Shown here in pieces: positions 18,283 through 26,251 of a stretch of DNA of 64,000 bases. Positions within the stretch are counted from its first letter, which is position 1, and each line of letters opens with the position of its first letter. The position numbers were made by a program, and so were the translations under genes. The notes under the pieces are model-generated. The model had not been told where the DNA came from and searched no databases. It saw only the letters and a list, made by a program, of their open reading frames with translations. The stretch spans positions 62,001-126,000 of the forward strand of contig NZ_AVPU01000007.1 in NCBI RefSeq assembly GCF_000768355.1. The letters run 5' to 3'. The stretch comes from Lysobacter daejeonensis GH1-9. GTDB lineage: Bacteria > Pseudomonadota > Gammaproteobacteria > Xanthomonadales > Xanthomonadaceae.

Positions 18283-19023
18283 ATGGCCGAAGCCGCCGCC
18301 GTGTCTTCCACGGCCAAGAAGAGCAAGGTGTTCCCCAGTGCCGCTGCCGCCCTTGATGGGCTGGTGGCCGACAACCAGACCCTGGCGGTCGGCGGTTTCG
18401 GTCTGTGCGGCATCCCCGAGGCGCTGATCGCAGCGCTGCGCGATTCCGGCGTCAAGGGCTTGACCGCCATCTCCAACAACGCTGGCGTCGACGGTTTCGG
18501 CCTCGGCCTACTGCTGGAAACGCGGCAGATCCGCAAGATGATTTCGTCCTACGTGGGCGAGAACAAGGAATTCGAACGCCAGTACCTTTCGGGTGAGCTG
18601 GAACTGGAGTTCAACCCGCAGGGCACACTGGCCGAGCGCCTGCGTGCGGGCGGCGCGGGCATCCCCGCGTTCTTCACCGCTACTGGCTACGGCACGATCG
18701 TGGCCGAGGGCAAGGAAACCCGCGAGATCGACGGCAAGCACTACGTGCTGGAGACCGCGCTCAAGGCGGATGTGTCGCTGGTGAAGGCGTGGAAGGCCGA
18801 CAAGGCCGGCAACCTGGTGTTCCGCAAGACCGCGCGCAACTTCAACCCGGCGTGCGCGATGGCTGGCAAGGTCTGTGTGGCCGAGGTGGAGGAACTGGTG
18901 GAGGTCGGCGCTCTCGACCCGGACCATGTGCACCTGCCCGGCATCTACGTCGACCGCATCGTGGTCAACGCCACGCCCGAGAAACGCATCGAACAGCGCA
19001 CCGTGCGCGCAGGAGGCAAGTGA
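18283..19023 (+). CDS. lpsI/scoA: 3-oxoacid CoA-transferase, subunit A
   Basis: This 246-residue subunit belongs to the type I CoA-transferase alpha family, which moves CoA between succinyl-CoA and a 3-oxoacid such as acetoacetate. The glycine-rich stretch [16 protein letters not shown] near residue 35 and the later [20 protein letters not shown] are typical. I start it at the ATG at 18283, nine bases after a GGAG site; an upstream ATG at 18265 is also possible. It overlaps scoB by one base (TGATG). In Xanthomonas the homologous pair next to rml genes has been named lpsI/lpsJ; which name matches which subunit here is uncertain. Confidence 0.9.
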   Translation: MAEAAAVSSTAKKSKVFPSAAAALDGLVADNQTLAVGGFGLCGIPEALIAALRDSGVKGLTAISNNAGVDGFGLGLLLETRQIRKMISSYVGENKEFERQYLSGELELEFNPQGTLAERLRAGGAGIPAFFTATGYGTIVAEGKETREIDGKHYVLETALKADVSLVKAWKADKAGNLVFRKTARNFNPACAMAGKVCVAEVEELVEVGALDPDHVHLPGIYVDRIVVNATPEKRIEQRTVRAGGK

Positions 19024-19649
19024 TGGCCTGGACCCGCGACCAGATGGCGCAGCGCGCCGCGCAGGAACTGAGCGATGGTGCCTACGTGAACCTGGGCATC
19101 GGCCTGCCGACGCTGGTGGCCAACTACATCCCCGAGGGGATGGACGTGTGGCTCCAGTCTGAGAACGGACTGCTCGGCATCGGTCCGTTCCCGACAGACG
19201 ACGAGGTCGATGCCGACCTGATCAACGCCGGCAAGCAGACCGTAACCGCGATGCCGGGCGCCAGCTTCTTCGGCAGCCATGACTCGTTCGCGATGATCCG
19301 CGGCGGTCACATCGACCTGGCGATCCTGGGGGCGATGCAGGTGACCGACAAGGGTGATCTCGCCAACTGGATGGTGCCCGGCAAGATGGTCAAGGGCATG
19401 GGTGGCGCGATGGATCTGGTGGCCGGAGTGAAGCGCGTGGTGGTGCTGATGGAGCACACCGCGAAGAACGGCGAGCACAAGATCCTGCCGGAGTGCACGC
19501 TGCCGTTGACGGGGGTGGGCGTGGTCAATCGCATCATCACCGAACTGGCGGTGATGGACGTCACGCCGGAAGGCCTCCGGATCGTCGAGACATCCCCTGG
19601 CGTCACGAGGGAAGAGCTGCAACAGAGGACGGGCGTCCCGTTGGTTTGA
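19023..19649 (+). CDS. lpsJ/scoB: 3-oxoacid CoA-transferase, subunit B
   Basis: The 208-residue beta subunit carries the active-site region [17 protein letters not shown], where the Glu of SENG forms the covalent CoA thioester in this family. The N-terminus [20 protein letters not shown] is standard. With scoA it makes the soluble heteromeric enzyme for ketone-body metabolism. Its start overlaps the scoA stop. It converges with the Sel1-repeat lipoprotein gene 5 bases downstream, with no clear terminator in between. Confidence 0.95.
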   Translation: MAWTRDQMAQRAAQELSDGAYVNLGIGLPTLVANYIPEGMDVWLQSENGLLGIGPFPTDDEVDADLINAGKQTVTAMPGASFFGSHDSFAMIRGGHIDLAILGAMQVTDKGDLANWMVPGKMVKGMGGAMDLVAGVKRVVVLMEHTAKNGEHKILPECTLPLTGVGVVNRIITELAVMDVTPEGLRIVETSPGVTREELQQRTGVPLV

Positions 19650-19654
19650 ACGGG

Positions 19655-20974
19655 TTACCTGGCGGAGGGCGCCGCGTTGTTCCGCGGCGCGCCTGTGCAT
19701 GGGTACTCGCCCGGCTGTGTCCTCGCCTGGATCAGCGCCTTGGCCCGGTCATGGCCCAGCGCGGCTGCGCGGCAGTAGTACTCGGTGGCCTTGACCCGGT
19801 CCTTCGTCACGCTCTCGCCGTTGGCGTGCATCGTCCCGAGCATGAAGACCGATTCCGGATGGTTGCCCATCGCGGCCTTCTCAAACCATCGACGCGCAGT
19901 GTTGAGGTTTCGGTCAACGCCTATGCCATCGAAATACAGGTAGCCGAGCGCGTGCTCGGCGCGCACGTCCCCTCGTTCAGCGGCCTTGCGCATCCAGCCC
20001 AGGGCCGCGGAGGGGTCTTTGGGCATGCCATTGGCGCCTTCCAGTAGCAGCCTGCCCAATTCGTACTGAGCCGGTGCGAAGCCCGATTCGGCTGCGCGGC
20101 GCAACATGCTGGCGCTGGCATCGACGTCCCTGGCAATGCGTGTGCCATCCCGAAGCAGCACGGCATAGTCAAACATCGCCGGCCCATAGCCGGACTCAGC
20201 GGCTCGCTTCAACCAGGCGCCGCCCCCTTTGGCGTCGCCAGTGCGGAGCAGGATGGAGCCCAGTTCATGCTGTGCGCTTGGTAATCCCGCAGTGGCCGCT
20301 TTCCGCAGTGCTTCGTTGTTGGACGACTGGGGGCCCTGCCGATTGTTGGGGTCATTCAACGCCGCGATTTGATACACCGCGTCTGGCTCTCCGTTTCGCG
20401 CAGCCAGTTCGAACCATTGGCGGGCCGCCGCTTCATTCTTGGGCACGCCCATTCCAGTCAGGTACAGCCTGCCCAGCAGGAACTGGGCGCGGCTGTGGTT
20501 CTGCCGGGCGGCCTTCGTGAGCCAGGATCGAGCGGCAGGCAGATCCTGTGGGATACCTCCTGTCCCGTCGCCAGACAGAACGCCGAGGGCGAACTGGGCA
20601 TCGGCATAGTTTCCATCAGCGGATTGGGTCAGCCATCGGGCCGCTTCGCGTGATGACGCAGGCAAGCCGTCGCCCTGCAAGTACGCAATGCCAAGGTTGT
20701 AGGCAGCCCGGGCGTGGCCACCCTCGGCCGCGCGCCGGTACATGTCATTGGCCTGCGCCCGGTCACGGGGAACTCCCTTGCCTTCGGCGTATGCCGTTGC
20801 CAGGAAGTACTGGGCGTCCAGATTGCCGGCTCCGGCCAGCGGGCGCCAAATCTCCACGGCCTCCTTGGCTTTCCCGTCCTGATACAGGCCGACAGCCCTG
20901 GCGATGCGTTGGTCGTCACTGCAAGCGCTCAATGCAACCCCGATCAGCAAAACCAAAACACTGGTGCGCAGCAT
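19655..20974 (-). CDS. Sel1-repeat (TPR-like) lipoprotein
   Basis: The 439-residue exported protein starts MLRTSVLVLLIGVALSAC, a lipoprotein signal peptide with lipobox LSAC, so the mature N-terminus should be a lipidated Cys. From about residue 30 to 425 it is made of roughly ten to eleven Sel1-like repeats of 36 residues, for example RAAEGGHARAAYNLGIAYL and KAAERGDVRAEHALGYLYF. Sel1 repeats form helical scaffolds for protein contacts; no enzyme motif is seen. I chose the ATG at 20974, not an in-frame start 24 bases upstream, because it gives the clean signal peptide. The partner is unknown. Confidence 0.85.
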   Translation of the reverse strand: MLRTSVLVLLIGVALSACSDDQRIARAVGLYQDGKAKEAVEIWRPLAGAGNLDAQYFLATAYAEGKGVPRDRAQANDMYRRAAEGGHARAAYNLGIAYLQGDGLPASSREAARWLTQSADGNYADAQFALGVLSGDGTGGIPQDLPAARSWLTKAARQNHSRAQFLLGRLYLTGMGVPKNEAAARQWFELAARNGEPDAVYQIAALNDPNNRQGPQSSNNEALRKAATAGLPSAQHELGSILLRTGDAKGGGAWLKRAAESGYGPAMFDYAVLLRDGTRIARDVDASASMLRRAAESGFAPAQYELGRLLLEGANGMPKDPSAALGWMRKAAERGDVRAEHALGYLYFDGIGVDRNLNTARRWFEKAAMGNHPESVFMLGTMHANGESVTKDRVKATEYYCRAAALGHDRAKALIQARTQPGEYPCTGAPRNNAAPSAR

Positions 20975-21246
20975 CTGATCCCCTCTCCCAGTCAACACGT
21001 GCCGCCATGGCCGGCGCGATTGGCATCCATGACGTCCGGTGATCCACGCGCATCGACGATCGACCGTGAGACGCTAGTTCTAGACCAGGCCACACCCCGG
21101 TTCAAGTGTGCGCGTCCGGGGCGGCCTCACCAGGGAGCCCCCTGCGGTTCGTGCACTGCCGATGGCCGGTGCGAAGGGGGGGGCTCGTTTATTGCTAAGC
21201 GCGGACCTCAGTCCCGCATTCCGGGAAAAGGGAGGGGTGGACCGTG
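20975..21246. other. Intergenic gap between lipoprotein and SLH gene
   Basis: About 270 bases separate two divergent genes and should contain both promoters. I could not identify convincing -35/-10 pairs. A run of eight G at 21176-21183 and a purine-rich GGGAGGGG just before the next start are the only notable elements. Confidence 0.5.
21176..21183 (+). repeat. Eight-G homopolymer upstream of an SLH gene
   Basis: Eight consecutive G lie 63 bases before the start of the first SLH protein gene, in non-coding DNA. Length change in such a tract could alter promoter spacing; this is only a possibility. Confidence 0.5.
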
Positions 21247-22014
21247 ATGTCCAGAAAGTCTATTTGTGTCGCCATGGTGGCCTCGGTGCTCGCCATCGCG
21301 TCGCCAGTTTCGCCCGCGGGGGAAATCTACGGCCTGGGAGGCCAAGGCCTCTACATTCCGGCGTCGGCGTTCACGTCAAGCGAGCCGGCGTGTGCGTTGG
21401 CCTACTATGCGAACTACTATTACTACCGGCCGGGCGGGGCCGGCGGTTGGTGCGGCACGTACGAAGCCGGGCTTGACCTTCCGGAGGGGGCAAGGATTGC
21501 CTCCTATTCGGTCTTCTACTACGACAATGACGCCAGTCTGAATCTGGCGGTCTCGATAGAGCGTAGCAACGCCTATTACGGTGACGGTGGAATTGCCAGC
21601 TACGCGTCTCTGCCCAACTCCCTTTTCACGTCGGCCAGCACCTCGGCGGACTACAGACTCGGCACTACGTCCGCTGCCATCAACCACACCGTGGACAGCT
21701 ATACGGACGACTCCTATCACCACGGATACTCCGTTCGCCTTGAAATGCCGACCGGCAGCACGGTCCGGTTTCGCGGCATATGGGTGTTCTGGGCGCGCCA
21801 AATCGCCCCTGCGCCGGCATCCGCATCGTTCGCGGATGTTCCCGTTGGGCATCCGTTCTTCAACGAAGTCCAGCAGCTAGCCAAGTCCGGCATCACGCTG
21901 GGGTGTGGCGGCAGCAATTTCTGTCCTGATCAGGCAGTCACCCGCGGGCAGATGGCGGCGTTCCTGAGTCGCGCCATGGGGCTGCATTGGGACTACTACA
22001 CAAGCGCACCTTAA
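21247..22014 (+). CDS. Exported protein with one C-terminal SLH module
   Basis: This 255-residue protein has a signal peptide (SICVAMVASVLAIASPVSP), a Tyr/Gly/Ser-rich beta-like domain of unknown family at about 28-190 with two Cys, and a single SLH-type module at about 192-245: SFADVPVGHPFFNEVQQLAK, GITLGCGGSNFCPD and VTRGQMAAFLSRAM. The Cys pair should form a disulfide outside the cytoplasm. The ATG at 21247 follows GGGAGGGG; a GTG at 21244 is the in-frame alternative. It is the first of three SLH genes in this region. The N-terminal domain is not recognised. Confidence 0.75.
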   Translation: MSRKSICVAMVASVLAIASPVSPAGEIYGLGGQGLYIPASAFTSSEPACALAYYANYYYYRPGGAGGWCGTYEAGLDLPEGARIASYSVFYYDNDASLNLAVSIERSNAYYGDGGIASYASLPNSLFTSASTSADYRLGTTSAAINHTVDSYTDDSYHHGYSVRLEMPTGSTVRFRGIWVFWARQIAPAPASASFADVPVGHPFFNEVQQLAKSGITLGCGGSNFCPDQAVTRGQMAAFLSRAMGLHWDYYTSAP

Positions 22015-22028
22015 CGGTAACGGGTCCA

Positions 22029-22061
22029 CCTGGCGGGTGCAGCGCTATGGCATCCGCCAGG
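22029..22061 (+). terminator. Hairpin after the first SLH gene
   Basis: CCTGGCGGGTGC pairs with GCATCCGCCAGG (12 bp with one G-T pair) around a 9-base loop, 14 bases after the stop. There is no T run, so termination is likely but not certain. Confidence 0.5.
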
Positions 22062-22219
22062 TTGCGGATGCCGTAGACCCGCGTGCGCGCTGCATGAACA
22101 GCATGGCCAGAGCAGGATTTTTTCTGGCTTGACGCAGGGTAATGACCGCTCGCGAGGTGCCCACTACGTAATACGGGTACAGGGGTTTGCTTGAGGGGAC
22201 GTTCCCGTTAGGAGGGCAC

Positions 22220-24340
22220 ATGCGCATCGTGTACCTGATGCTGGCAGCTGGCATGGCGCTGGTCATGGCGATCACGTGGAATCGCGTTGGAGGCATGGCC
22301 GCGGGGGATGGCGCGGGCGCGGTCGATCACACCAACCCTCCCGGTCTGGCTTGGGCGAGCAACCGAGTTCGTGCGGGCGGGGGTATCGCCGCTCATGGCG
22401 ACGCCGGACAGCTTTTCAGCAATGACCCCGTGCGCGGTGCAGTGCGGAGCGGCGCCTCCAACTGGCGCCCGGTGAAGGTCAGCGAGGCGCACGCCTTGCA
22501 GGCGATCGCCGACGGCGTGATGTCAATCCAGGCGCCGGACGGCCAGATGATCCGTCTTCGTTACGAGCGACATTTCGAGCACGCCGATGGAAACTGGACC
22601 TGGGTCGGCCGAGAGGTGGGCGCGGCGCCTGGCGCCGAGACAGTCCTGACGTTTGGCGAAAAGGCCGTCTTCGGCCTGATCCGGCATGGGAACTCGGATC
22701 TGCGGCTCACGACGGAAGCAGGTTCGGTTTGGCTGGTCGAAACGGACGGCAGCGGCTTCGATGCCAGCCGGGTTGCCGCGAGTTCTCGCGACTTCCTGGT
22801 GCCGGATGGACTGCCCGCGGCGCTCGCCTCGCGTGCGCTGGGCAGTATCCAGAGCGCTGCGGTCGCGGGGGGCGTCGAACTGATCGCTACGCCGCCGGCC
22901 ACCCAAGCCTTGGCGTGGACTCCAACGACCGTCGACATCCTTGTGGGTTACACCGCCGGATTTGCCGATCGGCTTGGCGGGCAATCACAAGCCCAGACAA
23001 GGTTGACGTTCCTGGTCGACCTCGCGAACCAGGCCTATCTGCGCAGTGGCCTCAATGCCCAGATCCGGCTGGTGAAGACATTGCGGGTCGACTATCCCGA
23101 TGCGACTTCGAACGATGCGGCACTGATGGCGCTCACTGGCGTGTACTGCGAGCCGGATCCCAACGGCAACGTCTACGTTCCCGACTGGCGCCTGGGCTGC
23201 ACGACGGTGCAGCGGCCGGCGGCACTGCAACCGTTGGTGGACGCGCGCGAGACGTACGGTGCGGATCTCCTGGTGATGGTCCGCAAGTTCGAGGATCCCG
23301 AAAACGCCAGTTGCGGCGCGGCCTGGATGCTGGGTGGCCAACAGACCCCGATCGATGCCGGCAGCTCTGGTTTTGGCGTCTCGGTGGTGAGCGATTCCAG
23401 CGGTGACATGTTCCCGGACAATGCCCACACTTGCCCCGAACTGCATCTGGCGCACGAGTTGGGCCATAACATGGGTCAGCAACACGATGTGTTGACCGCA
23501 CGCGAGACCGATGACACGGACGGTGATGGCAATACGCTGGATCCGGAAGAGTACGGCGCGCATCCCGATTCGTTCTCGTACAGCACCGACGGAACCGGCA
23601 ACGACATGTTCACCATCATGTCGATTCGACGCGCCGGGCAAACCCAGTACCGCGTGTTCGCCAACCCGTCCCTCAACACCTGCGGCAATGCGCCATGTGG
23701 GGTTGTCGGCCAAGCCGATAACGTGCGGTCGATGGGGCAGACCATGGCGGCCGTCGCGGCATTCCGTGCAACGCAGGTCGAGTTCTGGGATGTATCGGGC
23801 GACTACTGGGCGTTTGACGCGATCAGGCGCCTGGCGAATGCCGATGTGACCCAGGGGTGCGGGACCGCCCCACCCTTGTATTGCCCTGATACGCCGGTGA
23901 CCCGCGACCAGATGGCAGTGTTCCTGCTGCGCGGAAGGCACGGCGGCGCGTACATTCCCCCGCAAGTGGCGACCAGCAGGTTCGCCGACGTGCCCAATGG
24001 GTTCTGGGCCCTGTCATGGATCGAGCAGTTGGCCCAGGAAGGCATTACCAGCGGGTGCGGTATGAATCCTCTGGTCTACTGTCCGACAGCCTCCGTCACC
24101 CGGGACCAGATGGCGGTGTTCCTGTTGCGAGCCAAGTATGGGGCGAACTATGTGCCACCGCCGGCCACAGGTGTTTTTGCCGATGTCCCGCTGTCGCATT
24201 GGGCGGCGCCCTGGATTGAGAAGCTGGCGGCCGATGGCATTACCGACGGGTGCATGACTGCGCCGAAGGCGTACTGCCCGGCCAGCGCGGTGACGCGTGA
24301 CGAAATGGCGGTCTTCCTGGTCAGGACTTTCGGACTTTGA
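22220..24340 (+). CDS. Secreted zinc metalloprotease with three C-terminal SLH modules
   Basis: This 706-residue exported protein starts at the ATG at 22220 after GGAGGG and has a hydrophobic N-terminal segment. Residues about 60-220 look like a propeptide. The catalytic domain at about 230-515 has HELGHNMGQQHD (His412, Glu413, His416, His422), a reprolysin/metzincin-type zinc site, followed by an EF-hand-like loop (Asp432 to Glu443) and a Met-turn candidate in FTIMSIRRAGQ. Residues 521-706 hold three SLH modules, each with a GC...YCP Cys pair and VTRDQ/VTRDE. It probably degrades protein at or outside the cell surface. Type II secretion is plausible, since an xps operon is in the window. Confidence 0.85.
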   Translation: MRIVYLMLAAGMALVMAITWNRVGGMAAGDGAGAVDHTNPPGLAWASNRVRAGGGIAAHGDAGQLFSNDPVRGAVRSGASNWRPVKVSEAHALQAIADGVMSIQAPDGQMIRLRYERHFEHADGNWTWVGREVGAAPGAETVLTFGEKAVFGLIRHGNSDLRLTTEAGSVWLVETDGSGFDASRVAASSRDFLVPDGLPAALASRALGSIQSAAVAGGVELIATPPATQALAWTPTTVDILVGYTAGFADRLGGQSQAQTRLTFLVDLANQAYLRSGLNAQIRLVKTLRVDYPDATSNDAALMALTGVYCEPDPNGNVYVPDWRLGCTTVQRPAALQPLVDARETYGADLLVMVRKFEDPENASCGAAWMLGGQQTPIDAGSSGFGVSVVSDSSGDMFPDNAHTCPELHLAHELGHNMGQQHDVLTARETDDTDGDGNTLDPEEYGAHPDSFSYSTDGTGNDMFTIMSIRRAGQTQYRVFANPSLNTCGNAPCGVVGQADNVRSMGQTMAAVAAFRATQVEFWDVSGDYWAFDAIRRLANADVTQGCGTAPPLYCPDTPVTRDQMAVFLLRGRHGGAYIPPQVATSRFADVPNGFWALSWIEQLAQEGITSGCGMNPLVYCPTASVTRDQMAVFLLRAKYGANYVPPPATGVFADVPLSHWAAPWIEKLAADGITDGCMTAPKAYCPASAVTRDEMAVFLVRTFGL
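23780..24337 (+). repeat. Three tandem Cys-paired SLH modules in the metalloprotease
   Basis: Modules of about 62 residues repeat the pattern F-x-DV...W...WIE.LA..GIT.GC......YCP...VTRDQMAVFLLR, separated by YxPP linkers. Each has two Cys about ten residues apart. TRDQ resembles the TRAE/TRAQ ligand motifs of Gram-positive SLH domains. Confidence 0.8.
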
Positions 24341-24347
24341 TCCCGGC

Positions 24348-24367
24348 AGGCGCCATGGATGGCGCCT
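24348..24367. terminator. Hairpin between convergent genes
   Basis: A near-palindrome (AGGCGCCAT / ATGGCGCCT) lies in the 63-base gap between the metalloprotease and ETF-QO genes, which converge. It may end both transcripts; no long T run is present. Confidence 0.4.
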
Positions 24368-24403
24368 TGGGTCCGGGCCCGCCGCCGTCCGGATACGGTG
24401 TGC

Positions 24404-26011
24404 TCAGAGGTTCTGGTAATTCGGCCCGCTGCCACCTTCCGGCGTGACCCAATCAATGATCTGGTACGGATCCTTGATGTCGCAGGTCTTGCAGTGCACG
24501 CAGTTGGCGGCGTTGATCTGCAGGCGCTTGCCCGCCTCGTCATTGACGATCTCGTACACCCCCGCCGGGCAGAATCGCGTGCACGGGTTGTCATATTCCT
24601 CCGCGCAGCGGGTCACGCACACAGAGGTGTCGTGCACGCGCAGGTGCACGGGCTGGTCCTCGTCGTGTTCGGTGGCTGCGAAGTACACGGATGCCAGGCG
24701 ATCACGCGGGGCGAGCGTGCGTTCCAGATAATCGCGCTTGGGCTGTTCGTGCGTACCCACCTTGTCCAGTGAAGACCAGTCGGGCTTGTTCTTCAGCGTC
24801 CAGGGCGACAGGCCGCCGGTGGCGGTTTCCCACGCGGCATTGAGCATGCCGAACCACAGCCCGCGCTTGAAACCCGGCTTGATGTTGCGGACCTTCTTCA
24901 GCTCGGCCATCGCGTCGGAAGCGCGCAGCTTGGCATCGAAACCTTCCGGTGCCAGCTGCGAGCCAACCAGGTGCTCGGCGGCGAGCATGCCGCTGCGGAT
25001 TGCCTGGTGGGTGCCCTTGACCTTGGGCACGTTGAGCAGGCCGGCGGTGTCGCCGATCAGCAGTGCACCGGGCATTTCGCACTTCGGCAGCGACTGCCAG
25101 CCGCCGGTGACAATGGCGCGCGCCCCGGCGGAAACGATGCTGCCGCCTTCCAGCAGCGGCTTGATCATGGGGTGGTTCTTCCACTGCTGGAAGGCCTCCC
25201 ACGGCTTGTACCCGGGGTCCTTGTAGTCCAGGCCGCTGACGTAGCCCAGTGCGATGCGGCCCTTGTCCAGGTGGTACAGGAAGCTGCCACCGTAGGTGTG
25301 GCTGTCGGCCGGCCAGCCGAAGCTGTGCACGATCTTGCCCGGCTGCACGCGGTCCTCGGGGACCTGCCACAGCTCCTTGATGCCGATCGAATAGCCCTGG
25401 GGATCGCTGTCCTTGTCCAGTTCGAAGCGCTTGATCAGGCGCTTGGTCAGGTGGCCGCGCGCACCTTCGGCCAGCACGGTGACCTTGGCGCGGATGTCGA
25501 TGCCGGCGGTGTAGCCGGGCTTGTGCGAACCGTCCTTCGCCACGCCCATGTCGCCGATGCGCACACCGATGACCGTGCCGTCGGCGTCATGCAGGGTTTC
25601 GCTGGCGGCGAAGCCGGGATAGATCTCCACGCCCAGTGCTTCGGCCTGCGGTGCCAGCCACGCGCACATCGCGCCGAGGCTGACGATGACATTGCCGTGG
25701 TTGTTCATGCCCGGGGGCACCGGTAGCTTGCGTCCGCCGTCCTTGCTCAACAGCCAGAACTCGTCTTCGGTCGCGGGCACGCAGATCGGCGGCGGGTTGT
25801 CGCGCCAGTTGGGCAGCAGGGCGTCGAGCGGGCCGGTCTCGATCACCGCGCCGGACAGGATCTGCGCGCCGATGGTGCTGGCCTTCTCGATCACGCAGAC
25901 CGAGATTTCCGGATTGAGCTGCTTCAGGCGAATGGCGAACGACAGGCCCGCCGGGCCCGCGCCCACGGTGACGACGTCGTACTCCATCACGTCGCGTTCG
26001 ATCTCAGACAT
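24404..26011 (-). CDS. Electron transfer flavoprotein-ubiquinone oxidoreductase
   Basis: ETF-QO takes electrons from reduced ETF and passes them to ubiquinone at the inner membrane. The 535-residue protein has an FAD site (VVTVGAGPAGLSFAIRL) near the N-terminus and a 4Fe-4S cluster region near the C-terminus, with TRFCPAGVYEIV and NCVHCKTCDIKDPYQI. I start it at the ATG at 26011, which has GGAGAA just upstream and gives a standard N-terminus. Its electron donor EtfAB is encoded 10 kb away at 12837-14545. SLH genes flank it on both sides. Confidence 0.97.
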   Translation of the reverse strand: MSEIERDVMEYDVVTVGAGPAGLSFAIRLKQLNPEISVCVIEKASTIGAQILSGAVIETGPLDALLPNWRDNPPPICVPATEDEFWLLSKDGGRKLPVPPGMNNHGNVIVSLGAMCAWLAPQAEALGVEIYPGFAASETLHDADGTVIGVRIGDMGVAKDGSHKPGYTAGIDIRAKVTVLAEGARGHLTKRLIKRFELDKDSDPQGYSIGIKELWQVPEDRVQPGKIVHSFGWPADSHTYGGSFLYHLDKGRIALGYVSGLDYKDPGYKPWEAFQQWKNHPMIKPLLEGGSIVSAGARAIVTGGWQSLPKCEMPGALLIGDTAGLLNVPKVKGTHQAIRSGMLAAEHLVGSQLAPEGFDAKLRASDAMAELKKVRNIKPGFKRGLWFGMLNAAWETATGGLSPWTLKNKPDWSSLDKVGTHEQPKRDYLERTLAPRDRLASVYFAATEHDEDQPVHLRVHDTSVCVTRCAEEYDNPCTRFCPAGVYEIVNDEAGKRLQINAANCVHCKTCDIKDPYQIIDWVTPEGGSGPNYQNL

Positions 26012-26251
26012 ATTGTTCTCCAGAAGATGACCCAGTCCCGGGCTGCCCGACGCGCAGTCGACGGGGGCGGAAAGTGGTGTAAAGTTTATCGTCAAACGCG
26101 TATGGCAGCCTTGGGGGAAAGGCCGCCGGGTGGCGGAAAGGCGGGGTGGGGGCCTCCGCGACAGCCCGAGGTCGACTCAATGGCGGTCGCCGTTATGTAT
26201 GCGCGGCGGCGACCGTGGGGTCACCCTAAGGGAATCTCAAAGGAGTAAACG

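Noticed and set aside
21095-21130. A GGTTCAAG stretch resembling a tRNA T-loop
   Set aside because: No matching acceptor, D or anticodon arms are found; the flanking CCCCGG/CCGGGG makes only a short hairpin.
22129-22174. TTGACG and a TAATAC hexamer as promoter of the metalloprotease gene
   Set aside because: The spacing is 34 bases, too long for a sigma-70 promoter, and TAATAC is a poor -10 match.
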